From Polytrichum commune (taxonomy: Eukaryota; Streptophyta; Polytrichopsida; Polytrichales; Polytrichaceae): DNA of 64,000 bases. Under the pieces are notes generated by a model. That model was not told the origin of the DNA. It did no database searches and saw only the letters and a program-made list of their open reading frames with translations. Each line of letters begins with the position of its first letter. Within the stretch, counting starts at the first letter, position 1. The DNA lies in assembly GCA_950295325.1 (NCBI GenBank), contig OX485805.1:58304758-58368757 (forward strand), read 5' to 3'. Shown piece by piece: positions 45,842-58,228 of the stretch. Both the position numbers and the translations under genes were made by a program.

Positions 45842-48703
45842 TGTGAACCCTTTGAGTGGTCCACCACTCTGCGGGATCACTTTTAGTTAGAATGTTAGCA
45901 TTAAAAGTTAGAATTGATAGGGAATTTAGGAAAAATTAGTTCATTTAGCATTTAGCCTAGAAGAAGGAAGGTCAAAATGAAACTAAGTAGTGCTAGAAGA
46001 TAGCAAAGTAGAAAAAATGTGCTAGCTAGTAAAAACAACTAGCTAAGCAAATATTAGTAGATGCTAGTTATTAAGCAAATGTTAGTAGATGCTAGCTAAG
46101 CAAGTGTTAGTTTATTAGTTAGTGTGAGGCACACAAGACTATTGGAGGTGTTTTACGTAAGAAGATAAAATCGGCGTGAAGAATTTTGAAGAAAAAAAGA
46201 AAGAGAGCAAGGGGGATACTTGCCCACTTGCCCCCTTGCCAACTCGATGGCGGAAAAATTAGAAAGATTTCTAAAGATTTTTTGTCGGAGCCACCTCGGC
46301 GAGAGGGTGGCAACCTCAACCGGGAAAACCCCCGAGCCAAAATTTCGGGAAAGGGTTTGAAAAATGGATCCGGTGGAGGAGGGGTCCAACCCTTTTGTGA
46401 GAGGGTTTAAAAACCCCTCCTTCCACCTTGTAGCTCTCTCTCTTTCTCTAGTTTTTGGGCGAAGCCCTGCTTCAATGTAGTTAGGAAAAAATCCTTTAGC
46501 ATGTATTCTCAATGGTCTAGAAGAAAGGCTTGAGAACCTCCTCTACTCTCTCTCTCCTAGTTAGGTTGTGTGTTTATTAACACACCAACAAAATTATTCC
46601 TTCTTTTGTAGAGGTAGGTTGGATGGTAGAGTTTTGAGTAGAGGTTGGATGGTAGAGTTTTGAGTAGAGGCATTATAGACCTCATCTGCCAATGCCCTGA
46701 AGGCTTAGTTCAAAAGCTAGAACAAGATACTTATCATTTTTCTCTTAGAGAGATTTCATATAGCTATCCATAGCCGTTTCCCATTTGTGATTTGGTTGAG
46801 ATGACAATTAGTTATGGATTTTCAAAGATGGAGTAGAAAAACTGGGTGGTCTTGTGGGTAGCGGCTGCTGGATCAGACCTGCGAGCCCAATAGGAATTTT
46901 AATTCCAAGAAATTATATTTTTCCCAAGTAGAACTTTTGTGTAGCTTTCCAAAATGGCTTAGAGCATTTGATTTGAGCATGATTTGAATTAGATATGAAT
47001 TGTGCAAGATGGGACACATAGTTTGAGAACTTTTGGTTGACTGCTGCATTACAGAGGACCTGCTGGGTTCACTTCGGCTTACCTTTCTAATCACATATTT
47101 TTATCAAATACATATTTTTAATATCTCTCCAGGGTCATATAGAACGTTTGATTTGACTAAGATTTGAATTAGATATGAATTGTTGAAGGCGAGATACATA
47201 GTTTAAGCCTTCTTGATTGACTGCTATGTTACAAGGAGTCTGCTGAATTTCTATTAGCTTAACCTGCTGATGTCATAATTTTTCTAGTTAGAACATATTC
47301 ATAGCTTTCCAACGGTATAAGGAAAGCCTAGACCCAAGTAGTAAGGAATGTGCTATGAATTTTTGAAGTTAGAAGGTAGATAGGTGGGTTGGAAGGGTCG
47401 GTTGAATCGACCTCACACTTCCAACCCTCATAACTTTTGCATTTCTTATCCGATTAGAGTGATTTTTAGATCATTGGAAAGATAATTTGGTGCACTAAGT
47501 ATAAATATTATGCTTAGGATTAAATTACAGGGCAGAATAACACTTTATATTTTAATTGTTAACTAAGGTACGCTTACTACCAAACTAGTTACAAAGAAGG
47601 AGGCAAGGTCGACGCTCGGAAAGTGGAGCAAGGAAGGAGGTAGCGGCTCGGCCTACATCAAGCCCAAATCAACCGAGGAAAATTGAGGTAAATTAACTAA
47701 CCTTAAGCCTTCCATTTAGGATTGGAGGGAGCACGGCTAAGGTACGCATCTCTAAACCCACTCACCTATCTCGTAAGGTCAAGTGGCTTGACCACTTGAC
47801 CGCCAAGGGAGTACCCAATTCCATTGTTTTCGGGGCCCTTGGTATGTTTTGTGGTAGTAGCTTCATTTATTAGCAAGTTTCGTATGTGGTAAGTCGGATT
47901 AATCACCGACACGACCACTCTGAATGTTGTTGGTGGAAAGGTGGGGTTAATGACCCGCGAATCCACTATTATGTTGTTGGCCCCATAGATTGGGAGTAAT
48001 GGCCCCAATTTATGAAGATTGCGCAACAGGTTGAACCTACAGGTCGCCCGTCACCCTGGTCCCATTGAGTTGCATTTCGTGGTCTATCCAGTGTAAACAC
48101 ATTTAACAATCAAAACATACCAAATAAATCGTAAACCCTTGTTGGCAAGAGACCCGAGGTAAGGGGTGATGCCTAATATGTTAATGTAGTAAGTTAGGAC
48201 GTGCAAACAAAAGTAAGTAATTAAGAAGGAATTTGTGTGAAGGGTGGGACTTAGGCCAAGTTCCCCCGCTTAGAAAACTAAATAGAACTAAATAAAGAAA
48301 TAGGAAGAATTGAATGGTCCATCAAATTGTCGTTATTCCATTCGTTGAGTTAGGGTGGTATGAGTCACACCCGGTTGGGTGTATCAGAACCATCCCAATT
48401 CACAAATTAGGATTGCCTTGGTTTCAAGGCTGGTGCGTCTGCGCGTAGAATAGGTTGTAGGTTAAGGTTAGAACTAGATATGAAATTGGTTAGTGGAGTT
48501 TAAAGCCACACTAGTAAAAAACGAAGGCCTAACCTCCGGAGGTACTACGACGCATATTTAATCTCCCTTAAAAATCTAACTACTCACGTTATACACCTAT
48601 CATCCGGGTTCGGCTTGGGCGCCTGCAAATGCAGGCCACCTTCACCGAAGGGCTTGTGTGATACTTTTAGGCTCCCTCGAAAGGGGGTGGCCCAAAAGTA
48701 CCA
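45842..48703. mobile_element. 2.86-kb insertion in exon 2 of element C, LTR-like ends
   Basis: The duplication CAAGAGG occurs at 45835-45841 and 48704-48710. The inserted sequence starts TGTGAACCC and ends GTACCA, the TG...CA ends of LTR retrotransposons. Removing it with one duplication restores the reading frame (VIQEARGVKQVG) and alignment with A. I see no protein, primer-binding site or pair of LTRs. Internal direct repeats occur (GATTTGAATTAGATATGAATTG twice, in shorter words). It may be a long solo LTR or a LARD/TRIM-like element. Confidence 0.7.
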
Positions 48704-48991
48704 CAAGAGGCAAGAGGGGTGAAGCAAGTGGGAGCCGTGCAACTTTATTTCTTGACACGCAAGTCCTCACCAACTGGGCGATTGCCTATTAAACCACACG
48801 AGGTGTTCAGGAAAGTCTACTCGTTGCCCCCACCGCACCCCAAGGAGCTTGTGGAGGAGACAATGCATGCCGTCTACCCGGCGTTCGAGCTCCGGATGGA
48901 CTTTTATATAGGAGCCTTGAAGGCTTTAACTGCCATGAGTGAGACAGTTTACAACGTCTTCGGAGGCACGAAGTTTATGTATGCAGCATTG

Positions 48992-49225
48992 GTGAGTAGT
49001 TGTTTGTCTTTCAACCCACCTATCTTTGCATAGTTATTTTACGGACGCACGTCCGTAAAAACCCAGTATCAGGTGCATGTGAATTTTACGGCCGGGCGTC
49101 CGTAACATTGTCCAACTTTTGAGTGGTGGTTTTACGAACGCGCGTCCGTAGAATGTGTTGGCATCTGGCCTCATTTATATGTCATCACCACAATTGTTCC
49201 TATCTAATTTTCTTGTTTGGTGCAG
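48992..49225 (+). repeat. Intron 2 palindromes of element C
   Basis: Three C-type copies start near 49040 (centre CA), 49088 (decayed) and 49130. The intron splits the same codons as intron 2 of A and B. Confidence 0.85.
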
Positions 49226-50638
49226 ATGCTTGGATTGCAGGTGAATTCTTTTGTGGAGGATTCCGACTACGATGACGCCCATACTCACAGGGTTATTGCC
49301 TCCAAAATGGATATACAGGACATCATGGACGTCCTTACACCCCATCCTGCGGTGCCTCTTGCTTCTAGAGAAGAGGCAATGCCCGGAATGGAGACAGACC
49401 CTGAAGAGGACCAGGATCCCAGTTCCCCAAGAGCGCAGCCCTCCACACAGGAGCCTTTACACGGCCTTGTTCGGGACCCAATTAATCCAAGTGTGTTCCT
49501 GCTGGGAACAGACGACACGGATGCGCAAGAGGCACGCGTTAACTTCACTCCGATATGGGTCCCACATACCCCTGTTCTCTCACCTTTTGGGACTCCCACC
49601 TCTCGAGTTGGGTTTCCTTCAACTGCGGGTCCATCTCGTGCTGCAGGTGTTATTGCGGAGAAGGATGTGGACCTTGCGGCAGAAGGCGGATGCACGGCTT
49701 CATCTGGAGGGGGGTCTCAACATTCAGATCTACCCCCTATGGAGGGGAGGGATGTGCTGGAGTTGATATTGAGGCCTAATATCTCTCTATATCGTGAGAG
49801 TCGACGAAAGAGGAACAAGACACCATACAACGAATACCCTGAAGGCGCGGTCTTGGAGCTCTCCGATGAAGACGAGGATGAGATTAGGATCCACAATGCC
49901 ATCTCTGCCTTGCCTACCGAACCTGGCAAGGTGAAGAAAGAGCCGATGTCAGTGTCCGAATTGGACGAGAAGATGGAGAAGCGAATGAAGGAAGAGCTTG
50001 ACCAACGGCTTCGAGAAGCTAACGAGGAGCACGCCAAAAAGATGGCCGCCATCCAAGCTGAGATGGAGCAAGCTAGATTGGAGTCTGCTCGAAGGCACGC
50101 TGATCTCATGGCTCAAAATCAGCAGTTTTTGGCCCAGAGCCAACAATTCATGAGCTTGATGCAGAGCTTGCAGGCAAGGCCCCAAGTTGTATATGCAGCT
50201 CCCGAGGCGGGCATGTCGATGCCCACCACTCTCATGCGGCCTCCATCTAGTAGCCATGCTGTTTATATTCCCGAGCATGCTTATCCAGCTCCCACGTTGA
50301 TTGTCCCGCCCTCTCCCATTGTTGTCGCCACTCCAGAGCCCCCCTCTCTTCCAACAGGAGTGGAGGAGATACCGGCACGTGACACGGCGGGTGCCGCCGA
50401 GAGAGATGTCAATGAAGGCAACGCCCCCATCGGCGATGAAGATGTACATATGCGGGGCAGCCAAGACTCCACTGATGAGGATCAGCCTTACGTGGATACT
50501 CAAGGATCGCAAGCGGCTGGAGACACTTTGTTGGTGGTCGAAGATCTGGACAATTTTGCGGACGCGCGTCCGCATCCTGTGCCCATGACGGGGCCAGGTG
50601 AGGGAGGCACTGCTGGCGCGGACCTCGCCCCTGAAGAG

Positions 50639-50979
50639 GTAATCAACCTTTGAGCATGCCTCCCACGTTACGGACGCGCGTCCGAAACTTCCTTGTCTGC
50701 CTCCTTCGTGGCGTGTGTATATTATCGAGTTCAATCCTCGACTTCGCCCGGCGGGTGGATACAATTTTGTTAGCATAGATTCCATTAACTTCAACAGATA
50801 TTTTTTGCGACAATGTATATTATTCACCAAATGTGTATCACCAATTACATTAATACCAATTTTTCAACTGGATGGTTCGGATTATTTTTGGCCTTATAAT
50901 TCTTTTTTGAGTTCATCCATGCTTGTCAATTGGTTTTCTTGAGTAATACCATTTACCTAGATAGAATGTTCCATCACAG
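50639..50979 (+). other. Intron 3 of gene 2, element C
   Basis: The donor GAG|GTAATC and acceptor CATCACAG|GGTCCG bound it. One C-type palindrome (about 50668) follows the donor, as one B-type copy does in A and B. Retention gives a stop after four codons (VINL). Confidence 0.7.
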
Positions 50980-51839
50980 GGTCCGTCGGAGATATGTCGC
51001 AACCCCGCGGGAAAACCAAGCGCGCCCATGAGGAAACCGTTCATAATATTTGACCTCAATGGGGTGCTTTGTCATTCCAAACATATCTCGAATAGTGCGT
51101 CCAAGGGGCCCTTCCGTAGTCCACAAGACATGGATTACGGCGGACAATTCGATACTCTCATAAATAAGAAGGTTGTACGTGCCCGCCCCGGCTTGAGGAG
51201 CTTCCTTCGTGAGGTCCTTGGCTTCGCACATGTCATCATCTGGAGCTCTATGCTCATGGACAACACGAAGGCCATCGTCGGTTTCCTTTTCCGAGAACTC
51301 GCAATGCCATGCTTGCTTCTCGGTCAAGAACACTGCGATGACCTCTATGACCGTAGTGGCAATATTGTACCCAAGGTCGGAGGAGGTCGTGGGCCTCAAT
51401 TCTTAAAGGTCCTGAGGAAGAACCTCTGGGTGGGCGTCCCTATGTTGGAGGGGGTTCCCCACGGTTGTTGGCCCACCCCGGATAACACACTCCTCATTGA
51501 CGACAGCCCGGCAAAGAGTATTCTCAATCCCCCGGGCAATTGCATATTCCCGGATCCTTGGGAAAGCGATAGAAATGACAACCTTCTAGAGAGTGAACTA
51601 GGACCCTACATTAGGAGGCTTGCCTATCACCCCGGAAGTGTCCCGGATTTTGTGCTCTCCAACCCAATTGGCAATAGGCCTCTAGGCCCACAAGATGAGG
51701 AATTTAGGAGATTGTACGGCTACGCTAGACTCAATAAATTAATATGAAAACTTTGACAATTTTGGGTTTGTACTTGGACTCTCCGTGTAAATATCTAACC
51801 TTTCTCCCCTTATTTTTGTAATGTATTCTTGTGTCTTAG

Positions 51840-52724
51840 TTGCCTCACCAAGCACCCCAAAGTGTCGTCAATGGCATGTCTGCATCACGGTCAGGCCCCA
51901 CATCTCCTTCCCTTGGTATGAGCGACGTTGCAATGCCTTCACTATTCCAATATTCGGCCGTCGATGCTGCCTCTGCTGTTGATTACTCCAAAGACTCCGG
52001 GTTTGAAGACGGAGTCGTGGATAGCCCTCCTGCAAAGGTTGCAAAACTCAATTACGCTCCAAGTCCATCTCCATCTCCCCTCCGCAGTGAGAAGCACGTC
52101 CGTAACCCACGGTCGACCAGACGCCTTTGCATGGATGAACCCCAAATTGATGTCCCGGCGTTTACGAGCGTCCCTGTTGTGCTTGTGGCCCCCCTCGATG
52201 TCCCAGAAGCTCAAACCATCGCCCCGCAGGCCAAGGTGCCCAATTATTGGCATTCTCAAGTTTTTCCTTCATGATTTCCGTGTATTAGTGCATTTCATAT
52301 TCTTGGGTTTTTCGGACTTCCATCCGTAACTTATACTAACCCACGTCATTATATGTATTTATGGTCATTGTTTCAGACCCCAATACACATGAATGTGGGC
52401 CGTTCATCCTCGACTTCGTCATTGGATAGGCGAACACTGAAGACTGCTTCTTGCGAGTCTGATCGTTGTTTGGCCCTACGGAAGAGTGAAAGACGTTCGT
52501 TTTCCCAATCGCATTCGTATTCCACTTATTCGGTAGGGGGTCGGCAAATATGGGCAAATGGCACATATTCGGGGTCGACAAATACACAAGGTTTTAGCCG
52601 CGGACCCGAGATCTTTAGAGCCATGGAGGCCATGAAAGCAAAAGAACGTGAAACGGCCATAAATGCTAATAATAGTATTGCAAAAGCAAAAGTAGTGAGT
52701 CGTAATCATGATCCGAACGTATAG
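51840..52724 (+). CDS. Downstream exons 5-6 of element C
   Basis: Exon 5 (51840-52235) starts after GTGTCTTAG in phase 0 and contains YSAVDAASAVDYSKDS, GVVDSPPAK and PSPSPSPLRS. Exon 6 (52377-52724) contains SRGPEIFRAMEAMKAKE and a shorter charged tail. Overall identity to A is low but the key motifs and the phase-0 splices are kept. An in-frame ATG lies at about 51873. The function is unknown; the Ser-Pro-rich part could be a phosphorylated docking region. Confidence 0.6.
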
Positions 52725-53000
52725 GCTATATTAACATACAGGTAGTTGTGGAATTATGTTTCTAGGGCTTTCGCCTAATATTGGATATTCCACTTGCATT
52801 TTGTACTTCAACCCCTATTCAATAAATATGATATTGATTTTCCATATGCAAATGTTTTCATATATCCCATTTTCTTATTTTTATGTGTAGTTCCATGCAT
52901 TTGAGTCTCTTATTTGTTTCCAAAATTGGGAACATACCATATTTTTAGTGTTTTCCTTCCTACAAATGTGAAAGCCACGTCCTTAAATAGTCTCAAAATC

Positions 53001-53033
53001 AACAAAAAGTCTCCAATTACCGAATATAGTGTT
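53001..53033 (+). repeat. Right terminal inverted repeat of element C
   Basis: AAAAAGTCTCCAATTACCGAATATAGTGTT ends at 53033. It differs from the left end by one extra or changed base in the core. ACTA follows at 53034-53037. Confidence 0.85.
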
Positions 53034-53037
53034 ACTA

Positions 53038-54240
53038 AATACAAGTGAATACACAATATATCAATAACCATATGAAAGTAATAAACATTAAATATAAGCT
53101 ATAGTAATATGTGGCATTGACATGTTTGAATTTAGTGTTAGTAAGGATGTGAAAAGAAGAAATATACGTGAGAGTAGAAGGTAGCAACACATTTACTTCT
53201 AACACTAACTGTCATAGGATTGAAAATTAATGTTGAGCATGTAAGGGTGGTAACCATAGTCCGCCAAGAGCCTAAGGCTAGTGTAAATGCAACCTACAAA
53301 ATTTGTGACTTAGCCTATAAAATTTTGAAAGTGTAGGACAAAGAGCCTATGGACAATTTTAAAACATAGGATATCAACCTATGTGGTAAAAAACATGTAG
53401 GAAATTTTGCCTACAAAGTTTTTAAAAGAGTGGATTTTAGCCATTCATCCTTCTTCAAATTGGGAAATTAGTTGGCCTAAGTACATATCTTTAGGCTAAT
53501 ACTGGGGGCTCTTGAGTGGCACATAGGCGGATATCAATAATAGCCCTGACTCCCTCCCCGTCGATCTTTACAAATACCACAGCCCAAGCCCCATCACCGC
53601 ATAGAGGTTGAATCAGAAGATGGTGAGGACTTTCACCCTTAAACTCATTTGAATTTTAGCAACCTTTCATAACTTATAATCAACTCTTTAAAAAGGAGTT
53701 GGTTAATCCTTGGCCTTCAAACGTGGTGAAGGGCTTAGCCAGGTTCAATTCCTGCCAAGGATACCACTTAGTACTCAAATTTTCAATTTAAAACCTACAA
53801 CATTAAAAGATATGAAGGATTTTAACCTACTAAAAATTAGTTTTAAAGGCAATTGGCAGGTAACTTAAAAACTCAAAAGGTTTTCAACTTACAAAAATTT
53901 GATATTGTAGGATGCAACCTATGCCATGAGGGAAATAACCTATGCCCTTTTAAAGAGGTAGGCAATTAACCTCAATAACTTCAAAAACTTTTCGGACACT
54001 GGTGGTAACAACACTACATATAATCAAATCCACACATCATATTTTGTGTAGTTATTTAATAGCAAAATTAGGAGGTTAGTTGTCCAAGGTCATTTGATGG
54101 TTGGCGCCACGAAGAGGCAAGCTAAATATGGATGCTCTATTACCAACAAGAAGCGGGAAATTCTGTCAGAAGGTTTGAACTTAGGTTTAGGGTTTACGTT
54201 CGGGCGGGAAAGGGATCCAAAGAGGAAGGCCAAGGCGGAG
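53038..54240. other. Intergenic part of element B, no gene
   Basis: AT-rich sequence continuing element B after the nested insertion. Repeated words (AACCTAC, TTTTAACCTA) suggest old duplications. No coding sequence is supported. Confidence 0.6.
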
Positions 54241-54248
54241 GCGGGTAG

Positions 54249-54255
54249 TATAAAG
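54249..54255 (+). promoter_or_regulatory. Candidate TATA box of gene 1, element B
   Basis: TATAAAG lies in GGGTAGTATAAAGTACC. It is conserved with the inverted block at 780-1000. The coding start is about 900 bp downstream, with an apparent 5'-UTR intron between. Confidence 0.5.
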
Positions 54256-54464
54256 TACCAAACCCCCCAAACTTTGCTCCTTTTTTCTCATCTCTCCATT
54301 CTGAAATGGTTGCAAGCTCTCTCAAGTAGTGGTGGAGTGCAAGGTTCGTGTATGCATCCGTTGATGAGTAGCTAATTACAACAGCCATGCACGGCCTGAA
54401 TTCTTCCAATTAGTATCCACGTAGCTGAATATGGAAGATTACCGCAATTTAAGGCGGAATTTGC

Positions 54465-54975
54465 GGAATGTTTGGGTCGCTCGACCCAAACCCACCCCCT
54501 CTCACGGGCTGGGCCTGGATTAGCAGGCCCATCCTGTAACGAGGTTTGGGTCGCTCGACCCAAACACACCTCCATTGTGAGGTTTGGGGCGAGCGACCCA
54601 AACCCACCCCTGTCACGGGTTGGGCCTGGATTAGCAGGCCCATCCTGTCACGAGGTTTGGGTCGAGCGACCCAAACCCACCCCTATCAAGGGCTGGGTCT
54701 GGATTACCAGGCCCATCCTGTCACGAGGTTTGGGTCGAGCGACCCAAACCCACCCCTATCAAGGGCTGGGTCTGGATTACCAGGCCCATCCTGTCACGAG
54801 GTTTGGGTCGCTCGACCCAAACACACCTCCATTGTGAGGTTTGGGTCGAGCGACCCAAACCCACCTCCATTGTGAGGTTTGGGTCGAGCGACCCAAACCC
54901 ACCCCTATCACGGGTTGGGCCTGGATTAGCAGGCCCATCCTATCACGAGGTTTGGGTTGCTCGACCCAAACCCAC
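54465..54975. repeat. Palindrome cluster upstream of gene 1, element B
   Basis: Nine copies of TTTGGGTCG-NN-CGACCCAAA occur, with centres CT and AG and two with a changed arm base (TTTGGGGCG, TTTGGGTTG). Spacers alternate between a short CACCTCCATTGTGAGG and a longer GGCTGGG..GGCCCATCCTGTCACGAGG. This is a higher-order repeat. Confidence 0.9.
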
Positions 54976-55163
54976 CCTCATGCACACAATGGGGATGTGC
55001 ATAGATGGATCCTGAATAAACTGTTGTGCGCTCCATCTTTTTGGAACCCATCGATATAATATTCATACAACATGTGTTATGATAAGGTTTCTGTGTTTTT
55101 CTATTGGACCCTATAGCTTTTGTCAATTCTTTACAAGGTTCCATGTTCATGTGTGTAGGCAAA

Positions 55164-58100
55164 ATGGATGGGTATACTGGAAGAGGGTATTCGTCTGGAG
55201 AAGACATGGCCACTTGGCCATCTACATCTAAGGAAGAGCTAGACATTGTCGGGGAGGCTACTATGGATGAGAGTTCAGATGAAGAGCATTTCGATATACC
55301 TTCGCGTTCCGTACCGGACTGTCCCATTCCAGAGTGTGCCGTGCTTTCAAGAGCTTCATGGGTGAATTTGGATGTGTTACTTCTTAATGACAATGGGGTT
55401 GTTGTGGCGGAGGGTATCTGTCGTAACACCCATCCACAAGATTGCATTGATCAAAATCCGCTTGGCACCGAGGACGTTGGGATTGTCATATTGGAGTCAC
55501 TCGTTCCTTCTGAGGTGGATCCCACTCATAGGTTCTCCCTCCGCAGGTGGCCATTGAGGAATGTCATGACTGATGGAGTTAGCTTGCGTGAACATGAGCA
55601 ACGACACATGCAACTCGAAAAGGAAATGCAATCAAACATGCGGCCACGCAAGGGTCAAAGAAAGTACGGTACTGTGGCACGTCCTTCTCCATCTGCAACT
55701 GATTGTAAACGTCAAAGGCTGCTTGGGGAGGAGTCCATAAGAGAAGTTGCCACAAAGGATTGTTGTGTGCATTGTTGTTGCCAATTGTTTCCAAGGGATA
55801 AATTGAAGGCCATCCGTGAAGAAATGTGGCTTGGAGATTTTCGTCTAAGATCCACAAAAAAACTTGATGTCCATAGGGCAATACATGTGAATGGGACGGG
55901 TCGCAAGGTAATCACCATTGAAAGCATAGACGTGTGTTGTAAGGCATGGTACACCATTCACGGTGTGTCGAAGGCGGACTTCTATAGACAAGCTGCTTAT
56001 GCCAAGGAAGGCCGCCGGTCCCATCACCATGGGAACGTGGGTTTAAAGAAACCTAGGGAAACAACAAGGCAAGCAACGGCAACTCTAGCAACCATCATTG
56101 CCCCCCTTGTTGATGCAATGCCGCACAAAACACGCACACTCACAACCGGTGAAAAGGTTGTGGAGAAAGTTCTTCCCACAGGCACAAAATGGAAAGACAT
56201 ATTGTTGGACGTTAATGCAGTTGGCGAGAAGATTGGGTTGGAGCCAATTTCATTGTCAAAATTAAGTGCAATCAAGAAACAAAACTTTAGCGAATACATT
56301 ACAAAAATACGAGGGGACAAATTTGCCAGGTGCTCTAATTGCGAGAAGTTGAAGCGCCTCCGGGATGCACACACGATGGGTACCGAGTCATATGCAGCGC
56401 ATCAATTGAACTATTTCAAGCACGTAAACATGCAAGAGGCACACCGTAATGATTACTACACAAATAGAGCTTTGTCCATCTCCAGGCCCTTGGAGGTTCT
56501 TACGGTCATCCATGACAAAATGGACCATGCCAAAACAGCCTCCCCATGTTTTGCAAATCGAATCAAGGCCACGGATGGGTTTTTTAAGTTGCCTGTATCG
56601 GTTACAGGTGAACTTCGAAACAATGTCATGACATACCCTAAATGTTGTGGTTTTTTATTCCGTGATGTACTGGAGAACATGGATTCCTTCATAATGGTTT
56701 ATTCATACATAGATGCTAATCACGTTGGATTGGCATTGCAAGAATGATTGCACATGGACACGGTGATGTCAAGTTTGCTTATTATGCTCTTGATTTGTAT
56801 CCAGCGGATTCAAACCACACGATAGGATCATTTGCAAGGCTTTTACGTGATTTAGAGAAACCACCAGCCTATTCTTCAGGATTGTTATTTGAGAACACGG
56901 GTTCAACACCTTTATATGAAGCGGTGTTGGATGGAAAAGATGTATGCTTGCATTCGTTGCCCGAGCCACCCAATGAACCCGTGATTGCCAAGAAGTTGCC
57001 TCCAACTTTGCGTGTCCAATTGGACAATTGTGCCAAGGACAATAAAAACAGATATGTATTTGCATATTGGTCGTTGTTGGTTGCGAAAGGCATTTTCAAG
57101 GAGGTTTTTGTGTCCTTCCTATTGGTAGGCCACACGCACGATGATATTGATGCATCTTTTGGGCGGTGGAGCATGAAGTTGCGGGAGGAGGATTTTCCTA
57201 CAATCCCATTATTGATGAAGTCGTACATGGATTTGGAGAACGTTCCCGTCACCCCCCATATGATTGAGGAGGTGCCAGACTTCAAGGCATTTATAGAACC
57301 TTATATTCGAAGTGGAGCTCACCGATTGATCGGGCATACGAAGGCACAACAATTCCGGTTCTACATGCGTGACGATGGTGTCCCGGCCATGCAATACAAG
57401 TTGTTGTGCACGACACAAGACTGGAGCCCGCCGGAGGGTCTTCTTGTGTGGCGCGTGGATGCGGATGGGAAGACCATGTTACCGGATGGGGAGCCTAGCC
57501 CTTGTAAGCCAATAGCCATGAAGAATTTGGAGGATATTTTGAAAGGTATATCAGGCTTCATACAATATTGGGAGAGTTTGAAGATAGCGGATGTTGGCGG
57601 ATCATGTTGGCATCGTTATGGGAGTTGGATACATTATTGGACACGTGTTCGTGCCGCCTTGGTAGACCTCCACCAAGATAGCCCTCATACTTTGAGGCAT
57701 GGATTTTGGCCACAAACACGAGTCGATGTACAAGCTTCAGAGGCTAGTCTTTTGGGAAATGGAGAGGTTCGAGAGGAGTTTGATGTGGACGACCATTACG
57801 TGGGGCCTGCTAGTAGTCGTCCGCCACCATCTTTCCGCATTGCAGTGGATTGTCATGAAGGATATATGCTCATTTTGCGTCCTGGAGACGAGACATATGT
57901 GAAGCCAGTGTGGGTGGCAAGAGCTTTGTCCAAACCCAATTTTGTAACTTCCAGCCCTCATTTTCGACAAATACAAGTGGAGTACTACCGACCGACAGCA
58001 CGGAATGAAGATGTGATTCGGCATTATACAGGCTGGGATACAAACCCTAACTTTCGGTGGAAGGTGGATTCTGAGCACGGTCCATCTTGGGTAGATACAG

Positions 58101-58228
58101 ATTCCATATTCATAGCATGGAAACCACGGAAAAATCATAGTGGATCAGTGTCCATCCCTCAAAAGTACATAACTTTTGCAAAAGACAACCTTGCTCGGAT
58201 CGCAGAAGAAGCAACCCACGTTGAATGA
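55164..58228 (+). CDS. Gene 1 of element B: putative DDE/RNase-H-like transposase (DUF7869-like), frame uncertain at the exon junction
   Basis: Exon a 55164-56607 and exon b from about 56743 to 58228 match C closely (RFSLRRWPLRNVMTDG, KDCCVHCCCQLFPRDK, CSNCEKLKRLRDAH, QLDNCAKDNKNRYVF, VGHTHDDIDASFGRWS). The ATG follows TGTGTAG, an acceptor as in C. With donor ACAG|GTGAAC and acceptor TTGCAAG|AATG the junction is one base short compared with C, so either a base has been lost or splicing differs. An ATG at 56744 could start the second half alone. The protein would be about 975 residues. It is the likely mobilising enzyme of the A/B subfamily. Confidence 0.65.

Larger units (their letters stand above)
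43362..51747 (+). pseudogene. Gene 2 of element C: diverged ParB-like, methyltransferase-like and FCP1-like gene, disrupted
   Basis: Exons correspond one-to-one with A: 43362-44654, 44803-48991 (split by an insertion), 49226-50638 and 50980-51747. The ATG follows TTTTTGCAG. Defects: a frameshift near 43430, in-frame TGA at 43662, TAA at 45088 and 45457, and the insertion 45842-48703. Kept features: YIVDGQHSVMAAK, VWLWIVEQ, VFGGTKFMYAAL|MLGLQ, an acidic linker with SDEDEDE, one palindrome inside exon 3 (about 50556), and an open HAD exon with DLNGVLC, WSSM and IDDSPAKS. The HAD part is about as long as in A. Exons 3-6 have no stops, so decay is concentrated in the 5' half. Confidence 0.75.
32614..53033 (+). 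mobile_element. Element C: 20.4-kb diverged member nested in element B
   Basis: Terminal repeats AACACTATATTCGTTAATTGGAGACTTT and its complement (one base different, TTACCGAATATAGTGTT) are flanked by ACTA. The layout is the transposase-like gene on the minus strand (36379-33271), tandem palindromes, an intergenic stretch with a hAT remnant and telomere-like tract, then gene 2 and exons 5-6 on the plus strand (43362-52724). Its palindromes are a different sequence from those of A and B. A further 2.9-kb insertion sits in gene 2. It inserted into B, so it moved more recently than B. Confidence 0.92.

Noticed and set aside
46153-46512. Open frames inside the 2.86-kb insertion
   Set aside because: Short, without motifs, and on both strands over the same stretch; consistent with chance.
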